Assembly (NCBI GenBank): GCA_946480055.1
Contig: CAMLID010000056.1
Location: 1-20,657, forward strand
Source of the DNA: an uncultured Lysobacter sp.
GTDB taxonomy: Bacteria; Pseudomonadota; Gammaproteobacteria; Xanthomonadales; Xanthomonadaceae
Direction of reading: 5' to 3'
DNA length: 20,657 nucleotides
In this document: positions 13,425 through 20,657 of the stretch, in pieces
Layout of the letters: each line of letters starts with the position of its first letter
How positions within the stretch are numbered: position 1 is the first letter of the stretch
Position numbers and translations under genes: made by a program
Notes under the pieces: generated by a model
Seen by the model: the letters and a program-made list of their open reading frames with translations, nothing else
The model's database searches: none
What the model was told of the DNA's origin: nothing

Positions 13425-14339
13425 TCAGTCGCGCGACGGCTCCAGGCCGAGGATCTCCCGCACCCGCGGCGGCACCGGAGTCGCCGCGATGCCCAGCTTG
13501 GACAGGCCGTTGTCGTCGCTGACCGAATCCAGCTGCAGCGAGCGCCAGTTGTCGCGGCTGATCGGCTTGCCCGGCAGGTGTTCGCCGATCCCGGCCTGCA
13601 GCCGGCCCAGCGCTTCGGGCAGCGGGATCACCGCACGCAGGCGGCCGCGCGCGCGCGCGGTGAGGCGCACGATTTCGGCCAGGCTGAGCACGTCGGGGCC
13701 GACCAGGTCGTAGCGCTGGCCGATGCTGCCGCCGTCGGCCAGCGCACGCGCGTAGGCCTGGACCACGTCGCCGACCCAGACCGGCTGGAAGCGCGCGTCG
13801 GCGCGGCCGATCGGCAGCACCGGGGCGAAACGCAGCAGTTGGTCGAAGCGGCAGAACAGGCCGTCGCCGGGGCCGGCGATGACCGAGGGCCGGAACAGGG
13901 TCCAGTCCAGGCCGGATTCGCGCACGCGCTGTTCGGCGCGGCCGCGCGATTGCAGGTAGTGGCTGTCGCCGCTGCCGGCGCCGAGCGCGCTCATCTGCAG
14001 CAGGCGGCGCACGCCCATGTCCTTCATCGCCGCGATCAGCGATTCGAGCTGGGTCACGTAGACGCGCTCGAAGCCGTCGCCGGCGTCGCCGCGTTCGTTG
14101 AGGATGCCGATCAGGTTGATCACCGCGTCGGCGTCGTCGAGCACCGCGCGCAGGAAATCCGGATCGTGCACGTCGCCTTCGATCAGGCTGGAATCGCGCG
14201 GCAGCAGGGCACGCTTGGCCGGATCGCCGCCGCGGCTGAGCACGGTCAGGCGATGGCCGTCGCGCAACAGCTGCGCGACCAGGCGCCGGCCGACGAAGCC
14301 GGTGCCGCCTAGGACGACGACGTGGCGCCGCGCGTTCAC
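13425..14339 (-). CDS. NDUFA9-like NAD(P)-binding protein (atypical SDR)
   Basis: A 304-aa NAD(P)-binding Rossmann protein of the group often annotated as complex I NDUFA9 subunit family or NAD-dependent epimerase. The dinucleotide motif G11-G-T-G-F-V-G17 follows RRHVVVL; then a VINLIGILNERGDAGDGFERV block, LLQMSALGAG and LFRPSVIAGPGDGLFCRFDQLLR. The SDR Y-x-x-x-K is altered to Y-L-Q-S-R, so ordinary dehydrogenase chemistry is doubtful and a binding or quinone-related role is possible. The GTG at 14339 overlaps the TGA of the lytic transglycosylase gene (GTGA), which fixes the start and indicates coupled translation. The two proteins have no obvious shared pathway. Confidence 0.85.
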   Translation of the reverse strand: MNARRHVVVLGGTGFVGRRLVAQLLRDGHRLTVLSRGGDPAKRALLPRDSSLIEGDVHDPDFLRAVLDDADAVINLIGILNERGDAGDGFERVYVTQLESLIAAMKDMGVRRLLQMSALGAGSGDSHYLQSRGRAEQRVRESGLDWTLFRPSVIAGPGDGLFCRFDQLLRFAPVLPIGRADARFQPVWVGDVVQAYARALADGGSIGQRYDLVGPDVLSLAEIVRLTARARGRLRAVIPLPEALGRLQAGIGEHLPGKPISRDNWRSLQLDSVSDDNGLSKLGIAATPVPPRVREILGLEPSRD

Positions 14340-16357
14340 GGCGACTTGGCCGCCGGCGCGCTGGCCAGCGGGCAGGCGAAGCGCTTGCGCGGCGCGTCGA
14401 TGCGCCCACGCATGCGGTCGGTCATGTTCATCGCGTCGCCGTTGAGGCGCCAGTCGTAGATCACGCTGAAGGCGAGCACGCGCGCGACGTACTCGCGCGT
14501 TTCCTTGTAGCTGATGGTCTCGATCCAGAAGTCCGCGTCCATGCCCGGGCGCTGCGACTGCCAGCGCGCCAGCGGCGCCGGGCCGGCGTTGTAGCCGGCC
14601 ATGGCGAAGTAGGGCTGGCCGCCGTACTTGTCGAGCAGTTCGCGCAGGTAGGCGGTGCCCAGGATGATGTTGGTGTCGGAGTCGTACAGGCTGGACGCGC
14701 CGCCCCAGGGCAGGCCCAGGCGCTTGGAGACGTTGGCGCCGGTGGCCGGCACGACCTGCATCAGGCCCATGGCGTTGGCGCCGGAACGCGCGTTCGGGTC
14801 GAACACGCTCTCGGCGCGGATTTCGGCCGCGACCCAGGCCGGGTCGAGGTTGTTCTTGGCCGACTCGCGCCGGATCGTGGCGTCGTGGTGCAGCGGGAAG
14901 CGCAGGTTGTACAGGCGCAGTTCGTCGGGCTTGCCCTTGCCCAAGGAGAACACCGCGCGGTCGAACCAGCCGTGGCTCTGCGCGACCTCGACCGCGATCC
15001 GGCGCTGATCGTCGTCGTAGCGCGACAGCGCGTCGTCCCATTCGCGGATCGCCCAGGACTTGCGCTCGATCTTGTACAGGCCCATCGCCCGCAGCACCGC
15101 CGGATCGCGCGCGATCGCGGCCTTGGCCGCGGCGCTGTCGTTGGGGATCAGCGGGCACAGCGCGTAGGGCAGGCCGACCCGGTCGGCAGCGAGGAAGCCG
15201 TGGAATTCGGGCTTGCGCGCGGCTTCGCGGTACAGGCGGTCGGCACCGGCCTTGTCGCCGGCGCGCTCGCTCAGGCGCGCTTCGAAATACTGCCAACGCG
15301 AATCGGCGCGCTGCTTGGGACCCATCTTGCGGATCGCGGCCAGGGCGCCGGCCCAGTCCGAGCGCGCCATGGCTTCGCGCGCGCGCCACTCGTGCAGGCG
15401 CTCGTCGTAGGACACGGCCGGCACGGCGTTGAGGCGCTGCGCGGATTCGGGACCGTACGAGGCCACCGTCCACAGCGCGGTCTGGTACAGCACGCGGCCA
15501 CGGTCTTCGTCGCTGAAACCCAGGGCGTCGGCGTATTTGGGCAGTTGCGCCTCGGCCGCGTCCGGCGCCGACTTGCCCAGCCGCGCCAGGCCGTAGGAGG
15601 CCATGCGCCGGCTGCGTTCGGTCTTGGGCCAGCCCAGGGCGCGTTCGTTGACGCCTTCCAGGAACGCGGCGTAGTCGTTGGCCTGCGCCTGCTGATCGGC
15701 GGGCAGGCCGCGCGCGGCGCTGCGCATCACGGCCGGCAAGCCCTCGGCCGCGGCGGCGTCGATGCGCTGCCAGCGTTGTTCGTCGCTCAGGCCGCCCTGG
15801 GCGGCGAGCAGCGCCATCGGCGCATCGCATTCGTTGGGCAGGGCCTTGCCGTTGGCGGTCCACACCGCCTGGGCGTCGAGAGTCCACTGCGCGTCGGCAC
15901 GGCGCAGGGCCTGGCGCGCGCTGAGTTCGGCGCAGCGCAGCGAGGTGCTCTTGGCGAGTTCGGGTTTCCAGGCGGCGACGAAGGCCGGCCAGTCTTCGCG
16001 GCGCGCGGTCGCGGCCAGCCAGATCTCGCGGAGCGCGGTGCCCGCGGCCTGATCGCCGTAGCGCGACAGGAAGTTCTGCGCCTGGGCGTTGGACAGCGCG
16101 TCGATATTGCGGCGCAGGCCGGCGTACTCGACCCAGCCGTACAGCGGATGGCGGGCGAGGTCGGCGTACTGCGCGGCGTCGAAGTCGCCGCGTTCGGCGC
16201 TGTCGAGCGCTGTGCGCAAACGCGGCAGCTGTGGGTCGTTGATCGGCGCGGGCACGCTGGCGACGACCGGCGGCGCGGCCGTGGTCTGTGCGCAGGCGGC
16301 GGTGGCGAGGGTGGCCGCGAGCGCGGCGAACAGCAGGGGGAGTGGGCGCGGGAGCAT
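14336..16357 (-). CDS. slt: Soluble lytic murein transglycosylase, Slt70-type
   Basis: A periplasmic enzyme that cleaves peptidoglycan between MurNAc and GlcNAc with formation of 1,6-anhydroMurNAc, in wall turnover. The 673-aa product has a signal peptide (residues 1-23, cleavage after ACA). A long alpha-helical superhelix follows (about 30-490). The C-terminal GH23 catalytic domain holds AEIRAESVFDP with catalytic E516, ANAMGLMQVVPATG, and MAGYNAGP near the C-terminus. C22 does not sit in a convincing lipobox, so it is probably not a lipoprotein. Length is close to E. coli Slt70 (645). A TATAGT box lies six bases before the ATG and no Shine-Dalgarno is present, suggesting a leaderless mRNA. 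The stop overlaps the next gene as GTGA. Confidence 0.94.
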   Translation of the reverse strand: MLPRPLPLLFAALAATLATAACAQTTAAPPVVASVPAPINDPQLPRLRTALDSAERGDFDAAQYADLARHPLYGWVEYAGLRRNIDALSNAQAQNFLSRYGDQAAGTALREIWLAATARREDWPAFVAAWKPELAKSTSLRCAELSARQALRRADAQWTLDAQAVWTANGKALPNECDAPMALLAAQGGLSDEQRWQRIDAAAAEGLPAVMRSAARGLPADQQAQANDYAAFLEGVNERALGWPKTERSRRMASYGLARLGKSAPDAAEAQLPKYADALGFSDEDRGRVLYQTALWTVASYGPESAQRLNAVPAVSYDERLHEWRAREAMARSDWAGALAAIRKMGPKQRADSRWQYFEARLSERAGDKAGADRLYREAARKPEFHGFLAADRVGLPYALCPLIPNDSAAAKAAIARDPAVLRAMGLYKIERKSWAIREWDDALSRYDDDQRRIAVEVAQSHGWFDRAVFSLGKGKPDELRLYNLRFPLHHDATIRRESAKNNLDPAWVAAEIRAESVFDPNARSGANAMGLMQVVPATGANVSKRLGLPWGGASSLYDSDTNIILGTAYLRELLDKYGGQPYFAMAGYNAGPAPLARWQSQRPGMDADFWIETISYKETREYVARVLAFSVIYDWRLNGDAMNMTDRMRGRIDAPRKRFACPLASAPAAKSP

Positions 16358-16363
16358 GGCCGG

Positions 16364-16369
16364 ACTATA
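16364..16369 (-). promoter_or_regulatory. Possible -10 box for a leaderless slt transcript
   Basis: TATAGT on the minus strand ends six bases before the slt ATG at 16357, which would place the transcription start on the ATG itself. No convincing -35 is seen at 16-19 bp spacing. Confidence 0.35.
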
Positions 16370-16467
16370 GCCCAGCGACGATGAATCTCCGGCGTGAACG
16401 TGGCATCGTCACGCACTCGCGCCGCATGCGGCGCAGCGCATGTGCACAGGATCACGAAGGAGACGCG

Positions 16468-17268
16468 GTGACCATCGCTTGGCTGGCATTTCTGGTACTG
16501 GGGGCGATCGCCGGCGTGCTCGCCGGTCTGCTCGGCGTCGGCGGCGGCCTGGTGCTGGTGGCGGCGCTGTCGTGGCTGGCGCCGTGGGTAGGCGTGCCGC
16601 AGGAAGCGGCGATGCACACCGCGCTGGCCAGTTCGCTGGCCAGCATCGTGCTGACCGCGGCGGCGTCGGCGCGCGCGCATGCCAAACGCGGCAGTGTGTT
16701 GTGGCCGACCGTGGCCTGGATGGTGCCGGGGCTGCTGATCGGCGGCTGGTTCGGCAGCATGATCGCGGTCCGCATCGACGACGATCTGCTGCGCTACATC
16801 GTCGCCGGCTACTGCCTGATCGCCGCGGCGCAGCTGCTGTTCGGCAAGAACCGTCCGACCGTGGCCGATCACGAGCCGGCGCCGCGCGGGCTGCCGATGA
16901 GCGCGGCCGGGGTCGGGATCGGTGCGATCTCGGCGGTGGTCGGGATCGGCGGCGGCAGCATGACCGTGCCGCTGCTGGTCTGGCGCGGGATCGCGCCGGT
17001 ACGCGCGGTCGGCACCTCCTCGGCCTGTGGCGTCGCGATCGGCCTGGCCGCGGCGGTCGGCTACGCGATGCACGCCCCGCCCGGGGCGCTGCCGCACCAC
17101 GCGATCGGCTACGTCTACCTGCCGGCCGCGATCGGGGTGGCGATCGCCTCGGTCCTGGCGGCGCCTTACGGCACCCGTTTGGCCCACCGCCTGAACGGCC
17201 TGACCCTGAAACGGGTGTTCGCGGCCTTCCTGGTCACGGTCGCAGTCAGCCTCCTGATCGGCGGCTGA
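16468..17268 (+). CDS. TauE/SafE (TSUP) family membrane transporter
   Basis: A 266-aa inner-membrane protein of the sulfite exporter TauE/SafE family, whose members move sulfite, sulfoacetate or other small organic anions. It shows the internal two-fold repeat of the family: GLLGVGGGLVLV in the first half (G-V-G-G-G at 23-27) and AVVGIGGGSMTVPLLV in the second (G-I-G-G-G at 159-163). About eight hydrophobic segments are visible, with a soluble loop around FGKNRPTVADHEPAPRG. The GTG at 16468 was chosen because AAGGAG lies six bases upstream; longer in-frame starts run into the slt region. It is divergent from slt. Substrate is unknown; no sulfur-metabolism gene is adjacent. Confidence 0.92.
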   Translation: MTIAWLAFLVLGAIAGVLAGLLGVGGGLVLVAALSWLAPWVGVPQEAAMHTALASSLASIVLTAAASARAHAKRGSVLWPTVAWMVPGLLIGGWFGSMIAVRIDDDLLRYIVAGYCLIAAAQLLFGKNRPTVADHEPAPRGLPMSAAGVGIGAISAVVGIGGGSMTVPLLVWRGIAPVRAVGTSSACGVAIGLAAAVGYAMHAPPGALPHHAIGYVYLPAAIGVAIASVLAAPYGTRLAHRLNGLTLKRVFAAFLVTVAVSLLIGG

Positions 17269-17277
17269 ACGTGTAAA

Positions 17278-17403
17278 TCGTTGATTTAACGAAAAACGTG
17301 CCACCTGAACAGGCGGCGCGGCGTCGCTCCGTGTCCCGAATTGGGCATTCCGTCGCGGGCCAGGTACTTTGCCGCTTGTGGCGGCTTCACGAATTGTTTA
17401 CAA
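17278..17403 (+). promoter_or_regulatory. AT-rich upstream region of the second TBDR with two small palindromes
   Basis: The 207-bp gap 17269-17475 holds TCGTT-GATTT-AACGA at 17278-17292 and TTGT-TT-ACAA at 17394-17403. The second includes TTTACA, a -35-like hexamer, but no good -10 follows at 16-18 bp. These may be promoter or operator elements. The gene's ribosome-binding site is AGGGAG in AGGGAGAGAGAG directly before the ATG at 17476. Confidence 0.35.
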
Positions 17404-17475
17404 CCTCGTGACGCCGTAAGACAGGGGTACGGCGCCCAAAACAAAAAACTTCAGCCACGTCTTAGGGAGAGAGAG

Positions 17476-20379
17476 ATGAAGCCGTTGCGCCGCCGGTCCT
17501 TGGCGAAAGCCATCCAGTTGTCGTTGCTGATCAGCCTGCCCGGCCTCGCCGCCGCGCAGGACGCCCCACCCGCCGCTCCGGCCTCGGCCACCACGCTGGA
17601 CACGGTGACGGTCACGGGTACCCGCATCAAACAGACCAACGCGGTCACCGCTCAGCCGGTGTTCGTGCTCGACCGCCAGAAGCTCGAGAAGACCGGCGTG
17701 CAGACCGTCGGTGAAGTGCTGCAGCAGCTCACCGCCGGCGGCAAGGCGCTCAACGCCAAGTTCAACTCCTCGGGTAACTTCGGCTATCCGCCGGACGGCG
17801 GCGGCATCGGCGCCGGTTCGGCCCAGGTCGATCTGCGCAACCTCGGCTCGCAGCGCGTGCTGGTGCTGGTCGACGGCATCCGCTGGGTCAACGAATCCTC
17901 CGCCTCGGGCGTCAGCGGCAGCGCCGACGTCAACACCATCCCGCTGGCGATCGTCGAGCGCATCGAAGTGCTGGAAGACGGCGCTTCGGCGATCTACGGC
18001 TCCGACGCCATCGCCGGCGTGGTCAACATCATCACCCGCAAGAAGCTCGACGGTGCCGAAGTCCACGCCTATTTCGGCCAGTGGGGCGACGGCGGCGACA
18101 CCACCGAAGCCAGCATGACCCTGGGCGGCGCCGGCGAGCGCTGGTCGGCCGTGTTCGGCGCCAGCTACTTCGAGCAGAAGGACATCAGCTCCGGCAGTTG
18201 GGAGCAGTCGTCCTTCCCGGTACCCGGCGGCGGCCTGGCTTCGGGCAGCTCGGGCATCCCGCAGGGCCGCTTCACCTTCTGCGACCCGAGCCGTCCGGTC
18301 ACCGGCGTCGGCGGTTGCGATGCGGCGGGCGACAACTGGTACGACATCACGCTCAATAACGGCACCACCGTGCCGGTGTTCGATCCGAACAACCCCAACG
18401 GCGGCACCTACCACGGCTTCAGCGGCGCCGACCGCTTCAACTTCGCGCCGTTCAACCTGCTGCTGACCCCGAGCAAGCGCAAGGCGCTGTTCACCAGCAT
18501 CAACTACGACCTGACCGAGAACACCCGGTTGCACGTCAAGGCGCTGTACAACAACCGCACCTCGACCAACCAGGCCGCGCCGGAACCGATCTTCGTCGGC
18601 CCCTTCGCCGGCACCGGCGGCATCGCCGACACGGTCATCGTGCACGCCAACAATCCGTACAACCCGTTCGGCATCACCCTGGACCCGGCGACCAACTTCG
18701 GTTGGGTGACCAAGCGTCCGATCGAAGTCGGCCCGCGTATCTTCGAGCAGGACGTCGATACCACCTACTTCAACATCGGCCTGGACGGCGTGTTCGACCT
18801 GGGCGATCGCGGCTTCGGCTGGGACGCCAACTACGTGCACTCGGAGAACAAGGCCGAGCAGACCTTCCGCAACGGCTACAACGTCGCCAAGATCAAGCTC
18901 GCCCTGGGCGATCCGGCGGTGTGCGCGGCGGTCCCGGGCTGCGTGCCGCTGGATCTGTTCGGCGGCCAGGCGCGTCCGATGACGCAGGCCATGATCGACT
19001 GGATCCGCACCAAGCAGATCGACTCGAGCAAGCAGGTGCTGGACCTGTTCTCGGCCAATATCACCGGCGACCTGTTCCACATCGGCGATCGCGCGGCCGG
19101 CTTCGCCGCCGGCGTCGAGCACCGCCGTTACCGCGGCGAGTTCAACCCCGATCCGCTGCGTCAGACCGGCGAATCGCAGGACTCGTTCGCCGCGCCGGTC
19201 AACGCCAACTACGACGTCAGCGAGGTCTACACCGAGTTCAACTTCCCGGTGCTGTCGACCCTCGACATCACCGCGGCGGTCCGCTACTCGGATTACTCGA
19301 CCTTCGGCGGCGCCACCACCGGCAAGGCCGGCTTCCGCTGGCAGCCGATCGAGGACCTGGTGATCCGCGGCACCTACTCGCAGGGCTTCCGCGCCCCCAA
19401 CCTGGGCGAGCTGTACGGCCTGACCCAGTTCGGCGCCAGCCTGGTCGACCCCTGCGGTCCGACCGGCGGCGGCGGCCCGGCTCCGCAGTACGTGGCCGGC
19501 TGTAACGCGCAGGGCGTGCCGCCCGGCTTCGAGCAGGCCAACACCCAGATCACCACCTTCACCGGCGGTAATCCGAACCTGGATCCGGAAGAGTCCGACA
19601 GCTACACCTTCGGCGTGGTCTACAGCCCGGGTTGGGCCGAGGCCACCTCGTGGTCGAGCAAGCTCGACTTCGAAGTGAACTACTACCACCACGAGATCGA
19701 AGGCGCGATCCAGGCCCGCGATCTGCAGGCCCTGCTCAACGCCTGCCTGGCCGGTGGCGGCACCAATCCGGCGGTCTGCTCGCCGTTCACGCGCGCGGCC
19801 AGCGGCAACCTCAACCCGCCCAACAACTTCCTCAGCAACCTGGGCAGCGTCGAGACCGACGGCGTCGACATCAAGGTCAACTGGGCCAGCCCGGATTGGA
19901 GCTGGGGCCGTCTGACCGCGGGTCTGCAGTCGACCTTCGTCAACGACTACAAGGCCGTGGACATCGACGGCAACGTCTCCCAGCGCAAGGTCGGCGTCGA
20001 AGTCGCCGACAGCGCGATTCCGGAGTGGCAGACCAACCTGCAGCTGGGTTGGAGCCGCAACGATTTCGACGCGAGCTGGAACGTGCGCTACATCGCCTCG
20101 GTCGACGAAGACTGCGGCAACTCGGTGTTCGCCGGTCCCAAGCCGGGCTGCTTGAACCCGCAGAACGTCAACACGCTGGGTTCGGTCACCTACCACGACG
20201 TCCAGTTCGGCTGGAAGAACGCGTTCACGGTGGAAGGCCTGAAGCTGTCGGCCGGCGCCAACAACGTGTTCGGCAAGGACCCGCCGGTGTGCGTGACCTG
20301 CTCGCTCAACGGTTACGACGCGGGCACCTACGACCTGCCGGGTACGTTCTGGTACGTCAGCGCCGATTACCGCTTCTGA
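17476..20379 (+). CDS. TonB-dependent outer-membrane receptor, 967 aa
   Basis: A second TonB-energised outer-membrane transporter. A signal peptide (1-27, cleavage after GLAAA) precedes a TonB-box-like [10 protein letters not shown] (40-49). The plug contains [15 protein letters not shown] and [28 protein letters not shown] large barrel follows and ends W-Y-V-S-A-D-Y-R-F. The mature protein has twelve cysteines, all in short-range pairs (269/281, 483/489, 660/676, 757/768, 880/892, 939/942), most in long insertions that look like surface loops. The ATG at 17476 is set by AGGGAG and by the signal peptide; an in-frame ATG at 17341 would add 45 unrelated residues. Substrate unknown; receptors of this length in related genera often serve carbohydrates, peptides or siderophores, and no partner gene decides between these. 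Apparently monocistronic. Confidence 0.96.
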   Translation: MKPLRRRSLAKAIQLSLLISLPGLAAAQDAPPAAPASATTLDTVTVTGTRIKQTNAVTAQPVFVLDRQKLEKTGVQTVGEVLQQLTAGGKALNAKFNSSGNFGYPPDGGGIGAGSAQVDLRNLGSQRVLVLVDGIRWVNESSASGVSGSADVNTIPLAIVERIEVLEDGASAIYGSDAIAGVVNIITRKKLDGAEVHAYFGQWGDGGDTTEASMTLGGAGERWSAVFGASYFEQKDISSGSWEQSSFPVPGGGLASGSSGIPQGRFTFCDPSRPVTGVGGCDAAGDNWYDITLNNGTTVPVFDPNNPNGGTYHGFSGADRFNFAPFNLLLTPSKRKALFTSINYDLTENTRLHVKALYNNRTSTNQAAPEPIFVGPFAGTGGIADTVIVHANNPYNPFGITLDPATNFGWVTKRPIEVGPRIFEQDVDTTYFNIGLDGVFDLGDRGFGWDANYVHSENKAEQTFRNGYNVAKIKLALGDPAVCAAVPGCVPLDLFGGQARPMTQAMIDWIRTKQIDSSKQVLDLFSANITGDLFHIGDRAAGFAAGVEHRRYRGEFNPDPLRQTGESQDSFAAPVNANYDVSEVYTEFNFPVLSTLDITAAVRYSDYSTFGGATTGKAGFRWQPIEDLVIRGTYSQGFRAPNLGELYGLTQFGASLVDPCGPTGGGGPAPQYVAGCNAQGVPPGFEQANTQITTFTGGNPNLDPEESDSYTFGVVYSPGWAEATSWSSKLDFEVNYYHHEIEGAIQARDLQALLNACLAGGGTNPAVCSPFTRAASGNLNPPNNFLSNLGSVETDGVDIKVNWASPDWSWGRLTAGLQSTFVNDYKAVDIDGNVSQRKVGVEVADSAIPEWQTNLQLGWSRNDFDASWNVRYIASVDEDCGNSVFAGPKPGCLNPQNVNTLGSVTYHDVQFGWKNAFTVEGLKLSAGANNVFGKDPPVCVTCSLNGYDAGTYDLPGTFWYVSADYRF

Positions 20380-20404
20380 TTCATCGCAGCATGATTTGAA
20401 CGCG

Positions 20405-20437
20405 ACGGCCGGCGATGCGAATCGCCGGCCGTTTCGT
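20405..20437 (+). terminator. Intrinsic terminator after the second TBDR
   Basis: A perfect 12-bp stem (ACGGCCGGCGAT / ATCGCCGGCCGT) with a GCGA loop is followed by TTCGTTTG. It begins 25 bp after the receptor's TGA. The loop is the same GCGA tetraloop as in the terminator of the first receptor. Confidence 0.85.
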
Positions 20438-20461
20438 TTGGGGCAGCCTTTTGGCTTTGGG

Positions 20462-20555
20462 GTAGGAGCGGCGCGAGCCGCGACCGCGAATCCGCGGCTA
20501 CGACGAAACCTGCGCCGCACGCCGAATTCCGGGTCGCGGCTCGCGCCGCTACTAC
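20462..20555. repeat. GTAG-type REP pair, copy 3 (inverted relative to copy 1)
   Basis: Arms GTAGGAGCGGCGCGAGCC (from 20462) and its near-complement ending CGCCGCTACTAC (to 20555) enclose a 46-bp interior. The whole 94 bp aligns without gaps to the reverse complement of 11195-11288 with about 11 differences. Confidence 0.85.
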
Positions 20556-20594
20556 CCGGGGCATGCGGTGTTGAGCGTGCGGCGCGCAATCGCT

Positions 20595-20615
20595 GCGGCG
20601 TGAGCCGCGATCGGC
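20595..20615 (+). repeat. Single REP half-element
   Basis: GCGGCGTGAGCCGCGATCGG matches the left arm of REP copy 2 (from about 11339) exactly over 21 nt. A partner, if any, lies beyond the window. Nothing else is recognisable in 20556-20657. Confidence 0.55.
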
Positions 20616-20657
20616 GTTCGGCCAGGGCGATGCTTGCGCTGCGAGTGCGTGGCTTTC

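Noticed and set aside
17341..17475. Longer start for the second TBDR
   Set aside because: It would bury the signal peptide behind 45 unrelated residues; AGGGAG directly precedes the ATG at 17476.
17398..20589. Open frame of 1063 codons on the minus strand opposite the second TBDR
   Set aside because: Same reasoning: no recognisable motif, composition typical of an antisense shadow, and it runs through the terminator and REP element.

Overview
The window reads as chromosomal DNA of a high-GC gammaproteobacterium of the Xanthomonadaceae/Lysobacteraceae type, most like Lysobacter. This is inferred from roughly 70% GC, the rpsU-yqeY-dnaG cluster divergent from tsaD, two large TonB-dependent receptors (TBDRs) ending in Tyr-Arg-Phe, and several intergenic palindrome families, one beginning GTAGGAGCGGCG. 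Nineteen coding entries are called: seventeen complete genes, one gene cut by the window edge (dnaG) and one duplicated gene tail.

Layout. 1-1250: the macromolecular-synthesis cluster on the minus strand (rpsU, a GatB/YqeY-domain gene, the start of dnaG), with a clear sigma70 promoter before rpsU and intrinsic terminators after rpsU and after yqeY. 1295-2317: tsaD, divergent. 2361-3224: an unfamiliar GT-A-type glycosyltransferase of somewhat lower GC. 3345-4252: folB and folK. 4472-5302: a six-helix DUF6159-type membrane protein. 5303-5865: a gene-free stretch with three copies of a paired palindromic repeat and a perfect 93-bp copy of the preceding gene's 3' end. 5866-8406: a PTR1-type pteridine reductase (minus), divergent from a MidA-family methyltransferase overlapping a VanZ-like gene. 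8544-11060: first TBDR, then a strong terminator and GTAG-type REP pairs. 11462-13092: cca and a bacterial PH-domain gene (minus). 13093-13424: no gene, a MITE-like inverted repeat. 13425-16357: Slt-type lytic transglycosylase overlapping an NDUFA9-like NAD(P)-binding protein (minus). 16468-17268: TauE/SafE exporter. 17476-20379: second TBDR, terminator, and an inverted copy of the REP pair seen after the first TBDR.

Working together. Most genes are housekeeping: replication priming, translation, tRNA modification (tsaD) and maturation (cca), folate/pterin synthesis (folB, folK, with the pteridine reductase nearby), cell-wall turnover and outer-membrane import. I see no defence system, prophage, biosynthetic cluster, CRISPR array or RNA gene. 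The most notable signals are the recent tandem duplication behind the DUF6159 gene, the isolated glycosyltransferase, the six short-range cysteine pairs in the second TBDR, and the mirrored REP elements behind both TBDRs. None amounts to convincing evidence of a new system.
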